In this document: positions 41,414-50,600 of the stretch, piece after piece | How the letters are laid out: every line of letters begins with the position of its first letter | Numbering within the stretch: the first letter of the stretch is position 1 | Origin: Umezawaea endophytica | GTDB taxonomy: Bacteria > Actinomycetota > Actinomycetes > Mycobacteriales > Pseudonocardiaceae | Assembly: GCF_025061645.1 (NCBI RefSeq) | Contig: NZ_JANYMP010000021.1 | Span: 116,512-180,511, forward strand | DNA length: 64,000 nt | Direction: 5' to 3' | Program-made: the position numbers and the translations under genes | Notes under the pieces: generated by a model | The model's input: the letters and a program-made list of their open reading frames with translations, nothing else | Database searches by the model: none | What the model was told of the DNA's origin: nothing

Positions 41414-42757
41414 TCAGTCCACCGCGTGCGTCTTGCGGGCCGACGGGGCCCAGCGGAGCCTGCGGTGCGTGCCCGCGAGTTGCACCTGGTCGCGGCCGAG
41501 GCGTTTCGCCTCGTACAGCGCGGAGTCGGCCGCGGCCAGGACTCCTTCCAGGGTGTCCTCGTCGATCTCCGGCCAGATGGCCACGCCGATGCTGACGCCG
41601 AGGCCGGTGACGGTGCCGCCCAGGCAGTCGTCGATCACCAGGCCGAACACCTGCGCGCGGACGCGTTCGGCGATGGCCAGTGCTTCGGCGCGTTCGACCA
41701 TGGGGAGCAGGACGGCGAACTCCTCGCCGCCGAACCTGCCCACCGAGTCGCCGCGGCGGACCGAGCCCGCCAGCGTCGACGCGATCTCGCGGAGGACCGT
41801 GTCGCCGACCTGGTGGCCGTAGCGGTCGTTGATGTCCTTGAAGTGGTCGACGTCGATCATGAACAGGCCCATGGTCGACGGGGTCTGGCGGTCGCGGGTG
41901 CGCTGGAGCTCCAGCCTGGCTTGCAGGTGCCACGACTCGGCGTTGAGGAGCCCGGTCTTGTTGTCCGTTCGGGCAGCCAGCTCCAACTGGTGGATGAGCA
42001 CCGTGCGGTGCAGCGCGACGGCCGCGACGACCATCGGCAGCGCGAAGCCGGGCCACCAGGCCACGGCCAGCGCCACGAACGCGCCGAGCGCGAGCTGGCC
42101 GACTTCGAGGAGGTTGTCGGCCCCGCTGCCGAGGGCCTCGCCGATCTTGCGCAGCTTCACCGTGATGGCGATGACGACGCCGACCAGCAGCGAGTTCACG
42201 CCCCACTGCGCGGCGGCCGCGCCGACGATGCCGACCAGGTCCAGCAGGCCGGACGGCGTGCCCGCCAGCAGGTGTTCGCGCAGGCCGGAGGCGTGGGAGA
42301 CGCCGTTCGCGGCCAGCGCGGCGAGGATCATCATCGACACGGTGAACACGCACCGGTGCGGTGGCCGCGACGCGTCCCAGCGGCCGACCACCCACCACCG
42401 GTGCAGGTAGATGACGATCACCAGGAGCACCGCGGGCAGCGGCGGCAGGACCAGGGCCCCCGCGAAGATCCAGATGCTGCACAGGTCAACGTGCGGCAGG
42501 TGGCTGTGGTCGCGGCGGATGCGCTCGATCCAGCGCGAGAAGTGCAGGTGCGCGGTCGCGCAGGCGGCCAGGACACCCGCGATGACCCACGAACGGGCGG
42601 GCACGGGGCTCAGGGCGCACAGGAAAACCCCTACTGCCGCGCCCAGGTCAACCAGTAGCACGTACGCCAATGCCCGTGCGGGCAGGGACCATAGTGACCA
42701 GCGCGCGACGTGCCTAGCACCCCCGGCCTCGGCCGGAGCGTCCGCGCGATGTCCCAT
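41414..42757 (-). CDS. Membrane-bound diguanylate cyclase (GGDEF)
   Basis: A 447-residue protein with six to eight predicted membrane helices in the first 255 residues and a C-terminal GGDEF domain (about 270-425). The active-site loop is RFGGEEFAVLLP (GGEEF, catalytically competent) and the metal site is FMIDVDHFKDIND. No EAL domain is present. It makes c-di-GMP, which in filamentous actinomycetes delays sporulation via BldD. GAGGTGG lies eight bases before the ATG at 42757. Two tiny ORFs run in the opposite direction in its upstream region. Confidence 0.92.
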   Translation of the reverse strand: MGHRADAPAEAGGARHVARWSLWSLPARALAYVLLVDLGAAVGVFLCALSPVPARSWVIAGVLAACATAHLHFSRWIERIRRDHSHLPHVDLCSIWIFAGALVLPPLPAVLLVIVIYLHRWWVVGRWDASRPPHRCVFTVSMMILAALAANGVSHASGLREHLLAGTPSGLLDLVGIVGAAAAQWGVNSLLVGVVIAITVKLRKIGEALGSGADNLLEVGQLALGAFVALAVAWWPGFALPMVVAAVALHRTVLIHQLELAARTDNKTGLLNAESWHLQARLELQRTRDRQTPSTMGLFMIDVDHFKDINDRYGHQVGDTVLREIASTLAGSVRRGDSVGRFGGEEFAVLLPMVERAEALAIAERVRAQVFGLVIDDCLGGTVTGLGVSIGVAIWPEIDEDTLEGVLAAADSALYEAKRLGRDQVQLAGTHRRLRWAPSARKTHAVD

Positions 42758-42881
42758 GCCCGTTGCCACCTCACGACGCGTAGTCCTGGCGGCGACCAGG
42801 ACCAACGGACCGTGACGGTAATCGTGACCAGGGGCGATGTCAGCCGCTGCGGGGGTGACACGACGACGGGAGGTGATGACC

Positions 42882-42902
42882 GTGCGCGACAAGATCTGGT
42901 GA
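42882..42902 (+). CDS. Six-codon ORF VRDKIW, copy 1
   Basis: GTG-CGC-GAC-AAG-ATC-TGG-TGA preceded, eight bases upstream, by GGGAGGTGAT, close to a perfect anti-Shine-Dalgarno complement. An in-frame ATG two codons earlier (MTVRDKIW) lies too close to that site. The 20 bases from 42883 recur exactly at 42956 with a similar ribosome-binding site. This could be a leader or signalling peptide, or the repeat could be a DNA site; see findings. Confidence 0.45.
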   Translation: MRDKIW

Positions 42903-42954
42903 TCCCCCACCCCGCCCGAGCCGTGTGCCAGGGAAAACAGGGAGGTGGGCCGAC

Positions 42955-42975
42955 ATGCGCGACAAGATCTGGTGA
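42955..42975 (+). CDS. Six-codon ORF MRDKIW, copy 2
   Basis: ATG-CGC-GAC-AAG-ATC-TGG-TGA with GGGAGG nine bases upstream. It encodes the same hexapeptide as copy 1; the shared bases are 42956-42975. It ends 5 bp before the stop codon of the oppositely oriented MFS gene, so it cannot be a leader for that gene. Confidence 0.45.
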   Translation: MRDKIW

Positions 42976-42980
42976 CCCGG

Positions 42981-44264
42981 TCAACCCTCGGTAGTCGTCA
43001 CAGCAGGCCCGACACGCGACCACGAGGTGGCCGCGGCGAGCGCGAGTACCGTTCCCGCGGCCCCCGCGGCGGCGATCGTGCCCACGATCGTCCCGCTCCC
43101 CTGCGCCACGAGCCCGCCACCGGCCACGCCGAGCCCCTGCGCGGCGACCAGGCTGGTGCGGGCGAACCCGAGCGCCTGCCCCCGCTGCCGGTCCGGGACC
43201 AGGCGGACGAACGTCGCACCCGCCGTGACCTGGTACGCGCTGAACGCGCCGGACAGCGCGAGCAGCGCGACGGCCACCCCGAACCCCGGTGCCGCGAGGT
43301 ACCCGACCAGCGGCAGCGCGGTGCCGACGGCGAGCACGCCGAGCAGCCGCACGCGCGTGCCCGGCGGCACGAACCGCAGCAGCAGCGTGCCCACGACCAT
43401 GCCGATCGGGTCGGCCGCCAGCAGGACGCCGACTCCCGCGACCCCGGCGCCGACGTGCTCGGAGAACGGTGCGGCGAGCCCTTCCGGGACGACGCTGAAC
43501 GTGGCCAGGCAGCCGAGCGCGATCAGCACGCGGAGCCTGCGGTCGTGCCACACGAGGCCCGCGCCCGACCGCACCTGCGTCCACCACAGCCCCGCGGCCT
43601 GCCGGTCCGACGGCGTCAGCGACGCGGGGCGGGCGAGCAAGCCGAACCGCAGCAGCAGGGCGGACAGCGCGAACGTCACGGCGTCGACCGCGAGCGCGCC
43701 GGACGTGCCCAGTCCCGCGACCACGAGCCCGCCGCCCGCGAACCCGACCAGCAGGCCGACCTGGTGGGTGATCAGGTGGATCGACTGGCCCGCCTCGTAC
43801 CGCCGGTCGCCCAGCACCAGCGGCAGCAGCGCCCCCTGCGCGGCGGCGAACGGCGGCTCGGCGAGCTGCACGAGCACCAGCAGGCCCGCGACCAGCGGCA
43901 ACGGCGATCCGGGCAGGGCCATCACGGCCACCAGCGCGGCCCGGACGAGGTCGCTGCACACCATCACCGTGCGGCGCGGGTACCGGTCGGCGAGCCCGGT
44001 GAGCAGCACCCCGGACAGCAGGCCGGGCAGCATCGTGAGCGCGTAGGTCAGCGCGGTCCACGCGGGCGAGCCGGTCCGCTGGAACACCAGGATCGACAGC
44101 GCCAGCCGGGCGAGCTGGTCGCCGACGATCGACGCGAGCGAGGCGAACCAGAGCACGCGGAACTCGGCGACGGCGAAAGCCGCTCGAAAGCCGCCCCCGG
44201 CGTCCCCGCGCATGGTCATCACCGTGGCAGACCCGATCACCCCGATCCAGCGGTTCACATTCAT
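42981..44264 (-). CDS. MFS transporter
   Basis: A 427-residue major facilitator with 10-12 predicted helices. The typical loop-2/3 motif GLADRYPRRTVMVCSD follows helix 2, and the second half repeats the fold (GLVWHDRRLRVLIALG). It resembles drug or enterobactin-exporter-like permeases. The start is uncertain: ATG at 44264 has a weak ribosome-binding site and ATG at 44219 or 44213 would remove only a short leader. Its promoter region contains a DasR-like site shared with the divergent lyase gene. Confidence 0.88.
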   Translation of the reverse strand: MNVNRWIGVIGSATVMTMRGDAGGGFRAAFAVAEFRVLWFASLASIVGDQLARLALSILVFQRTGSPAWTALTYALTMLPGLLSGVLLTGLADRYPRRTVMVCSDLVRAALVAVMALPGSPLPLVAGLLVLVQLAEPPFAAAQGALLPLVLGDRRYEAGQSIHLITHQVGLLVGFAGGGLVVAGLGTSGALAVDAVTFALSALLLRFGLLARPASLTPSDRQAAGLWWTQVRSGAGLVWHDRRLRVLIALGCLATFSVVPEGLAAPFSEHVGAGVAGVGVLLAADPIGMVVGTLLLRFVPPGTRVRLLGVLAVGTALPLVGYLAAPGFGVAVALLALSGAFSAYQVTAGATFVRLVPDRQRGQALGFARTSLVAAQGLGVAGGGLVAQGSGTIVGTIAAAGAAGTVLALAAATSWSRVGPAVTTTEG

Positions 44265-44287
44265 GAACTTGAATCACGGTGTTGAAC

Positions 44288-44303
44288 TTGTGGTCTAGAC
44301 CGT
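44288..44303. promoter_or_regulatory. DasR-like operator (dre) between MFS and lyase genes
   Basis: TTGTGGTCTAGACCGT contains TGGTCTAGACC, matching 11 of 12 bases of the dre core TGGTCTAGACCA. It lies 24 bp from the MFS start and 66 bp from the lyase start. It is a better match than the chitinase site at 25095. Confidence 0.7.
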
Positions 44304-44368
44304 TTACGTTTCCTCCCACGCCGCCGGACACGGGCAACGGAGCCCGCACCCCAACGGAAGGAAGACGG

Positions 44369-45175
44369 ATGGGAAATCTGACTTCTCGGCTGCTCAAGGC
44401 CCTGCTCGCGGTGACCGTCTCGGCCGGGCTGCTCTCGTCCGCCACGGGAACGGCCGCCGCCGCGCCCGCCCCGTGGTCGGGAACGTTCTCCGGGTTCCCC
44501 TCCTCCTCGTGGCGCGGCGCCTGGGGGATCGACGGCAGCGGCGAGTTCGGCTTCGGCAACATGAAGGCGAACGGGAGCACGCTGGACGTCAAGTACGGCA
44601 AGGGTTCGTCCGCGCCGTCGTGCACCAACTGCCCCACGTCGGGCGGCGGGCAGTTCTACCAGGACCTCGGCAAGAACGGCCACACCGACTTGCGCAACGC
44701 CACCACGCTCTACCTGAAGTACGACCTCCGCTTTCCCAGCGGATTCGACTTCGGCCTCGGCGGCAAGCTGCCCGGCCTCTACGGCGGCAAACCCGGCGAG
44801 GCGAGCGGCGGCAACCACGGGCAGGCCTGGTCGACGCGGTTCATGTTCCGCAACGGCAGCAAGGGCGAGGTCTACGTCTACACGCCCGCCGGTGACGGCT
44901 ACGGCAAGGACATCGGCCTCGGGTCGTGGAACTTCGCGCCCGACGGGCAGACGCACACCGTCCAGCAGTCGGTGAACAGGTCCACGGGCCAGATCACCGT
45001 CTGGTACGACGGCGCTCAAGTGCTGTCGAGCAAGTCCGCTCCCGGCATCTCCGGGATCCCGTTCAAGGGCGTGTTCTTCTCGACGTTCTTCGGCGGGCAC
45101 GAGACGAGCTGGGGCCCGAAGAAGGAAGTGCACGCGTACTTCTCGAACTTCAAGGTCAGCACGACGAAGCTCTGA
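44369..45175 (+). CDS. Secreted polysaccharide lyase (PL14-like)
   Basis: A 268-residue exported protein. A signal peptide occupies about residues 1-33 (LLKALLAVTVSAGLLSSATG, cleaved after AAAA). The mature domain is a beta-jelly-roll with FPSGFDFGLGGKLPGLYGG, a hallmark of PL14 alginate/glucuronan-lyase-like proteins, then STRFMFRNGSKGEVYVY. GGAAGGAAG precedes the ATG. The DasR-like operator suggests that the real substrate may contain GlcNAc. It meets the FAD monooxygenase gene tail to tail 3 bp apart. Confidence 0.83.
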   Translation: MGNLTSRLLKALLAVTVSAGLLSSATGTAAAAPAPWSGTFSGFPSSSWRGAWGIDGSGEFGFGNMKANGSTLDVKYGKGSSAPSCTNCPTSGGGQFYQDLGKNGHTDLRNATTLYLKYDLRFPSGFDFGLGGKLPGLYGGKPGEASGGNHGQAWSTRFMFRNGSKGEVYVYTPAGDGYGKDIGLGSWNFAPDGQTHTVQQSVNRSTGQITVWYDGAQVLSSKSAPGISGIPFKGVFFSTFFGGHETSWGPKKEVHAYFSNFKVSTTKL

Positions 45176-45178
45176 TCC

Positions 45179-46738
45179 TCAGCCCCGACCCGGTGTCCCG
45201 ACCGGGGTCCTGGCCAGCACCTGGTCCAGGACCCCGGCCAGGAACCGCGCCGGGTCCGGGCTCGGGGTCGTGGTCCGCATCGCGACGATCCCATCAGGAC
45301 GGACGAGCACGGCCCCTTCCTCGGGGAGCCACGGGACCGCGACGCGGTGGGCCGGGAGGCCGACCTCCGCCGCGGCGGTGAGCCAGTGCCCGCCCGCCAG
45401 CAGGGTCCACCGGGACGCGACCAGGTCGAGGGTGGAGACCCCGTCGACCCACGCGTGCGGCACCCGTGATCCGGGCGATCCGTCCAGCACCAGGTCCACA
45501 GTGGACGGGAGTTCCGGCCGGGGGTCGACTACGGCGGCCGAGTCGTAGCGCTGGCCGAGGTGCACGACCGGCGCGGCCCACACCCCCGCAGCCGCCCGCG
45601 CCGCATCGGCTTCGGGTCCTCTCCCCCAGTGCAGCGCCGGGTCCGACTGCCTGCGCATCGCCTGGTCCACGGTCGCCGCGGCGACCGGCTCCCGTTCCTG
45701 CGCGTAGGTGTCCAGCAGTGCGGCACCGGCCTCGCCGTGGTGGACGGCGGCCAGCTTCCACGCCAGGTTGTGCGCGTCGGCGACCCCGGTGTTGAGGCCG
45801 AACGCGCCCAGGGGTGACACGGTGTGCGCGGCGTCGCCGACGAGGAACACGCGCCCCTCGGTGAAGTGGTCGGCCAGCGCGCTGCGGGGACGCCAGGGGA
45901 GCACGCTGCGCACCTCGACGTCGAGGTCAGGATCGCCGACCGCCGTCCGGACGACCGCGGCGCAGCGCTCGGGGGTGAAGTCCTCGGGGCGCTCGCCCGC
46001 GTCGACGTGGAAGACCCAATTCGTCTCGCCGTCCACGGTGACCAGCAGGCCGGGCGCGTCCGGCGTGGTGATCGTGCAGGTGGCGAAGGACATCCCCCGC
46101 AGGTGCGGCCGGAGGTCGGCGCGGAACAGGATGTTGATCATCGACTTGCCCAGGTCGCCCGCCCCGGACGTGCCGATGCCGAGCGCGGTCCGCACGGTGC
46201 TGTGCGCGCCGTCCGCAGCCACCAAGTACCCGCAGCGCACGGAGTAGCGGCCGTCCGGCCCGTCCAGTTCGACGTCGACCCCGTCGGCGTCCTGCGCGAG
46301 GCCGACCAGTCGGGTCGACCAGCGCAGGTCAGCCCCGCGCCGCGCCAGGTCGTCGGCCACGACGGCGTCGAGCCGGTCCTGCGCGCAGACGCCGCGCAGC
46401 CGGAACGGCGTCACGTCGAGTTCGGTGGTGGACGGGACCGGCATGGGCACGGTCACGACGTCGCCCGCGCCCATCTCGACGACGGTCCGCGCCACCGCCT
46501 TGCCCGCCGAGCCCCGCAGGTCGACCGCGACGGCGTCGACGGCCGCGTCGAGCCCGAGTTCGCAGAGGACCTCGACGGTGCGCGGCCCGATGCCGGTGGC
46601 GCGCGGGTGGACCGACGGCCCGGCCCGGCGTTCGACGAGCGCCGCGCGAACGCCGTGGTGGACGAGCAGGGCCGCGGTGAGCAGCCCGACGCTGCCGCCC
46701 CCGACCACGAGCACTTCTGGATACGCCGTTTCCGTCAT
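45179..46738 (-). CDS. FAD-dependent aromatic monooxygenase (PheA/TfdB class)
   Basis: A 519-residue single-component flavoprotein hydroxylase. It has the Rossmann GxGxxG (VLVVGGGSVGLLTAALL), the DG motif (YLVAADGAHSTVRTALG), the second FAD motif GRVFLVGDAAHTVSPLGAFGLN, and a C-terminal thioredoxin-like domain. It uses NADPH and O2 to hydroxylate a phenolic or polyketide-like aromatic. The ATG at 46738 gives MTETAYPEVL. It is divergent from a TetR gene across 55 bp and is probably repressed by it, with the aromatic compound as inducer. Confidence 0.9.
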   Translation of the reverse strand: MTETAYPEVLVVGGGSVGLLTAALLVHHGVRAALVERRAGPSVHPRATGIGPRTVEVLCELGLDAAVDAVAVDLRGSAGKAVARTVVEMGAGDVVTVPMPVPSTTELDVTPFRLRGVCAQDRLDAVVADDLARRGADLRWSTRLVGLAQDADGVDVELDGPDGRYSVRCGYLVAADGAHSTVRTALGIGTSGAGDLGKSMINILFRADLRPHLRGMSFATCTITTPDAPGLLVTVDGETNWVFHVDAGERPEDFTPERCAAVVRTAVGDPDLDVEVRSVLPWRPRSALADHFTEGRVFLVGDAAHTVSPLGAFGLNTGVADAHNLAWKLAAVHHGEAGAALLDTYAQEREPVAAATVDQAMRRQSDPALHWGRGPEADAARAAAGVWAAPVVHLGQRYDSAAVVDPRPELPSTVDLVLDGSPGSRVPHAWVDGVSTLDLVASRWTLLAGGHWLTAAAEVGLPAHRVAVPWLPEEGAVLVRPDGIVAMRTTTPSPDPARFLAGVLDQVLARTPVGTPGRG

Positions 46739-46793
46739 GGATACACCGTAGCCAGAAGGTAGGATGCCGGTCAACGAGAGAGGAACCGCCGCG

Positions 46794-47507
46794 ATGACCG
46801 ACCCCGCCCCGCCGTCGGTGTGGACCCGACCGCGCCCCGAACCGCGCCGCCGTGCGCCGGGGGTGGACCAGTTCGTGGCCGCCGCCCTCGCCGTCGCCGA
46901 CGCGGAGGGCCTGGCGGCGGTGTCGATGCGGCGAGTCGCGGCCGACCTCGGCTCCGGGACGGCCTCGCTCTACCGGTACATCACCAACCGCGACGAACTG
47001 CTGGACCTGATGGTCGACGCGGCGCAGGGCGAGGACCCGCTCCCGACGGCCGCGGCCGACTGGCGAGCCGACCTCGGCGCCGTCGCACACGGGTTGCGCG
47101 CCGCCCTGCTCCGGCACCCGTGGCTGGCGGGCGAACTGACGGGCAGGCCGTCACTCGGCCCCAACTCGTTGCGCCGGGCCGAATCCGCGCTGCGCGCCGC
47201 CGTCGCGCTCACGCCCGACATGACCCTGGCCTCACAGGCCGTCGGCCTCGTGCGGGCGTACGTGCTGGGCTCGGTCGCCGCCCAACTGGCCGCCCTGCGC
47301 GCGGAGCAGCGCACCGGCCTGTCCAAGGAGCAGTGGCAGCACAGCATGGGTCCGTACGTCAGGGAGGTCATCGCGGCGGGTGACCACCCGATGCTCGCCC
47401 GCCGCGTGCACGAGGCCGACGAACCCGAACCGGACGCCGAGTTCGCGTTCGGCCTGGACTGCGTGCTCGACGGCCTCGCGGCCCGCATCGGCGGTCAGCA
47501 GGAGTAG
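46794..47507 (+). CDS. TetR-family transcriptional regulator
   Basis: A 237-residue regulator. The helix-turn-helix is in residues about 30-75 (VAAALAVADAEGLAAVSMRR, then GTASLYRYITNRDELLDLM) and the C-terminal part matches the tetracycline-repressor-like ligand domain. AGAGGAA lies eight bases before the ATG at 46794. The divergent FAD monooxygenase is the obvious target. Confidence 0.92.
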   Translation: MTDPAPPSVWTRPRPEPRRRAPGVDQFVAAALAVADAEGLAAVSMRRVAADLGSGTASLYRYITNRDELLDLMVDAAQGEDPLPTAAADWRADLGAVAHGLRAALLRHPWLAGELTGRPSLGPNSLRRAESALRAAVALTPDMTLASQAVGLVRAYVLGSVAAQLAALRAEQRTGLSKEQWQHSMGPYVREVIAAGDHPMLARRVHEADEPEPDAEFAFGLDCVLDGLAARIGGQQE

Positions 47508-47605
47508 CGGTCCACGGTCTCCGAGTGGATCTGAAGCCGCCTCCTGGCCCGCACCGCAACAGCCGACATCAGTCACCCAGACCACCTTCGCCTGGTGTCA
47601 CGACA

Positions 47606-50600
47606 TCAGGATCGCAGCGCCTGAACAGCGGCGAAACGGTTCTTGACGTTGTCGGTGAGTCGCTTCAGGCCCAGCAGTTCCAGCACGGCGCGCTGCAGTG
47701 CCTCCTCGCCCCTTTGCCCGTCCCGCTCGGCGACGAGGTGGAGCAACGCCGCCAGCTCGCTCGGAGGGACTTCCTCGAAGGACCTCGGTCCCACGTGGCG
47801 CATCCGCACCTCCGGCTGGCCGGGCAACCGGTACGTGCGTGGCTTGACACCGCTCTCACCGAGGGGGTTGTCCTCAAGAAGGCGCCCTTCGCGCACCGCT
47901 TGGGCGATTGCCTTGTTCAACTCGCCCGCGACCAGTTTCGTGACCCTGATGGAGCCCGAGGATCGGACGTAGGCGGTGTGCAGCCGGCTGCCCAGCACAG
48001 GCCCTTCGGCTTCGACGAGACGCACAAGTCCGTCGAGCAGATCCCGTCGTGATGCCTCGGCTACCTGGACCACGGTCCCCGTGAACGTTCCGTATGCGGC
48101 AAGTGCGGAACCCAGCGCCTGTTTCTCGACGACCACGGGTGGCAGCTCTTCGTGGTGCTCCACGGCCACCGGTACGAACGGTTCTGGGAGGTTCACGGGC
48201 ACCACGAACTCCGGCACCACGACGGCATCGACCACAACGGGGGTGCGCACGACCTGCGCCGGAACCGTGGGCTCAGCGACACCCGGTTCGGGCGCTGTCG
48301 TCACCGAAGTGTGCACTGCGGCTGGCACAGGTGAACTCGCCACCACGGCCGACGGGTCGTTGCGGTCCGATATCCACCCGGAGGGGTGAATGTCGAGCTC
48401 CTGCAATGCGTCCCAGAGTCGCGCCATGACCGCAGGCCGGTCAGCGTAGAACTCCGACTCGCGGATGCGGAAGAACGTCCAGCCGCACCGCTCCAGGTCG
48501 CGCTGCCGGGCCATGTCGCGCTCGTACGCGTCGGGCCCGTGCCACGCGTCGCCGTCGCACTCGACCGCCAGTCTGGTCTTGCCGCCCACGACTACCAGGT
48601 CGATCCGGTAACCCTCGGCCGGGAACTGCGGTACGACGCTGTAGCCGCGGTCGACGAGGCGGTTGAAGACCCGCTGCTCGAACAGCGAGTCGAAGGGCTC
48701 CACCTTCCGGTCCTCGGGCACTGCCGTGTTCCTGGCGTCGTCCACGCCGTCCACGTGCCCGGACAACGCGTAGCAGTAGTCCAACAACTGGAACCGCATG
48801 TCCTCGGGGTTGCCGAGGTCGGACAGGCGCAGGGAGTGGAACACCCACATCTGGTCCTTGCCGCGGGACGCGGCGACGTTGAAGCGCTGGACGTACAGGT
48901 CCTGGGTCAGCGCGCCAATCCGCTTGCCGGGCTCCGCAGCCTTGACCATGGACAGGAACATCACGTTGCGCTCGGAGCCCTGAAAATCGGCCGAGTCGCC
49001 GCACCGCAGGTCGCGGGCCTTCCACTCCTCCGGAGGAATGCGCTCCAGCAAACGCTTCTCGATCCTCTTCGCCTGGGCGCGGCCCAGCAGCGACACGACG
49101 CCAAACGTCATGCCGTCGTACCTCGGGTCGGCAATGCACTTCTCGATCTGGTCGACGATGGCGTCGGCCTCGGCCGGGTTGACCTTGTCGGTCACCCCGC
49201 GCTCGTAGCCGTTGTCGAGGAACACCGGCTTGATCGGCTCCAGGCGGTCCGCGCCGTACTGGCGAACGGGCACCAGCCGGATGCCGTCGGGCTCATAGGC
49301 GATCCGGTTCGAGAAACCGATGATCTCCGGCACGCAACGGCGGTGCTCTACAAGCGTGGTCATGCCCTCGAAGCGCATCTTCGCCTCGTCGAACAGGCTG
49401 CGCTTGGGGTCCTGCCACGACGCGCGATAGGGGTCGTCCCACAGGTACTGCTCGGCGAGGTCGCGCAACTGCTGCTGATCGGTGCCCACGGCCGTGGGCG
49501 AGACCTGCTTGTCATCGCCGATAACCACGATCTTGGGAGCGAGAAAGTGGAGGAACGTCGCTTCCAGTCCCGCCTGGGACGCCTCGTCGACGATCACGAC
49601 GTCGAACATGTCCGGCTGGACGCGAAACTGCTCGGCGATCCGGTAGACGGGCATGATCCACACCGGCACCGCGGGACGGCAACGGTCCATGGCCGCCTTG
49701 ATGTCAGCCCGGCGCTGGTTCGCGTAGACACCGGTGCCCTTGCCGAGCAACTTGACCAGCTGCGCGTACTGGAGCAGGTCGGCACGAGCCTTGCCGGACA
49801 GTCGTTCCGGCGAAACGGCGTGTCCCCAAGCACGTTCGGCGGCCAGCCGCTCGACCTGACCGCGCACCTGCTCCTCGACGTGCAACACCTCGCCCTGGAG
49901 GGCGTTGACATCCTCGACACCACTGCCCAGCACCCACGACCGTGCCACGGTCCACGCCCACGCGGCGTCCCAGTCGGCCAACTTCTCCGCCCAGGTCGGG
50001 TTCCGGGGTTCCGCCGACACCGCCTCGTACAACCGCGGCAGCCGGCTTGCCAGCGTCGCCGCGACCTCATCCCGACGACGCGCCAGCCCGACGACCTCGG
50101 TCAGCCGAACCAGCCTTTGGTGCGCGACGGCGTACGACTCGTGGTCGCGTTCTGAGACGGCTTGCGCCAGGTGCTTCACGCACGGCGCGGCTTCCGCCCA
50201 CTGCGCCACCTCGGCGATGGTCCGCACGACCTCCAGCAGCGGCACGGTCGCGGCGGTGCGTGCGTCGGACGCGGCGGCGGCGTCGACGAGTCGGGCGTAG
50301 GTCTGGACCGCGTCGAGGTCGGTCCAGTTCGGACGCGGTAGGCCGAGTCCCGCCAGTCCGCGCTCCTCCTCTTCGAGAGCCTCTCCCAGCGCCAGCACGC
50401 GGCGCAACTGCTTCAGCTCGGTCACGTGCCACTGCAGCCGCTCGTTCAACGTGTCCTCGGCGGGGATGTGCACCGAGTCGGGCCATGCTCGGTCCAGCGC
50501 GTCCAGCGTCCTGCTGGCGTCGGCCCACACCAAGAACACGTCGAGGTGGTCGGCACTGGTGGGCGGGAGACCGTTTACCCTTGCCGCTTGGAACAAGGGC

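Noticed and set aside
42955..42975. The MRDKIW ORF as an attenuator leader for the MFS gene
   Set aside because: The MFS gene is on the opposite strand and its stop, not its start, is adjacent.
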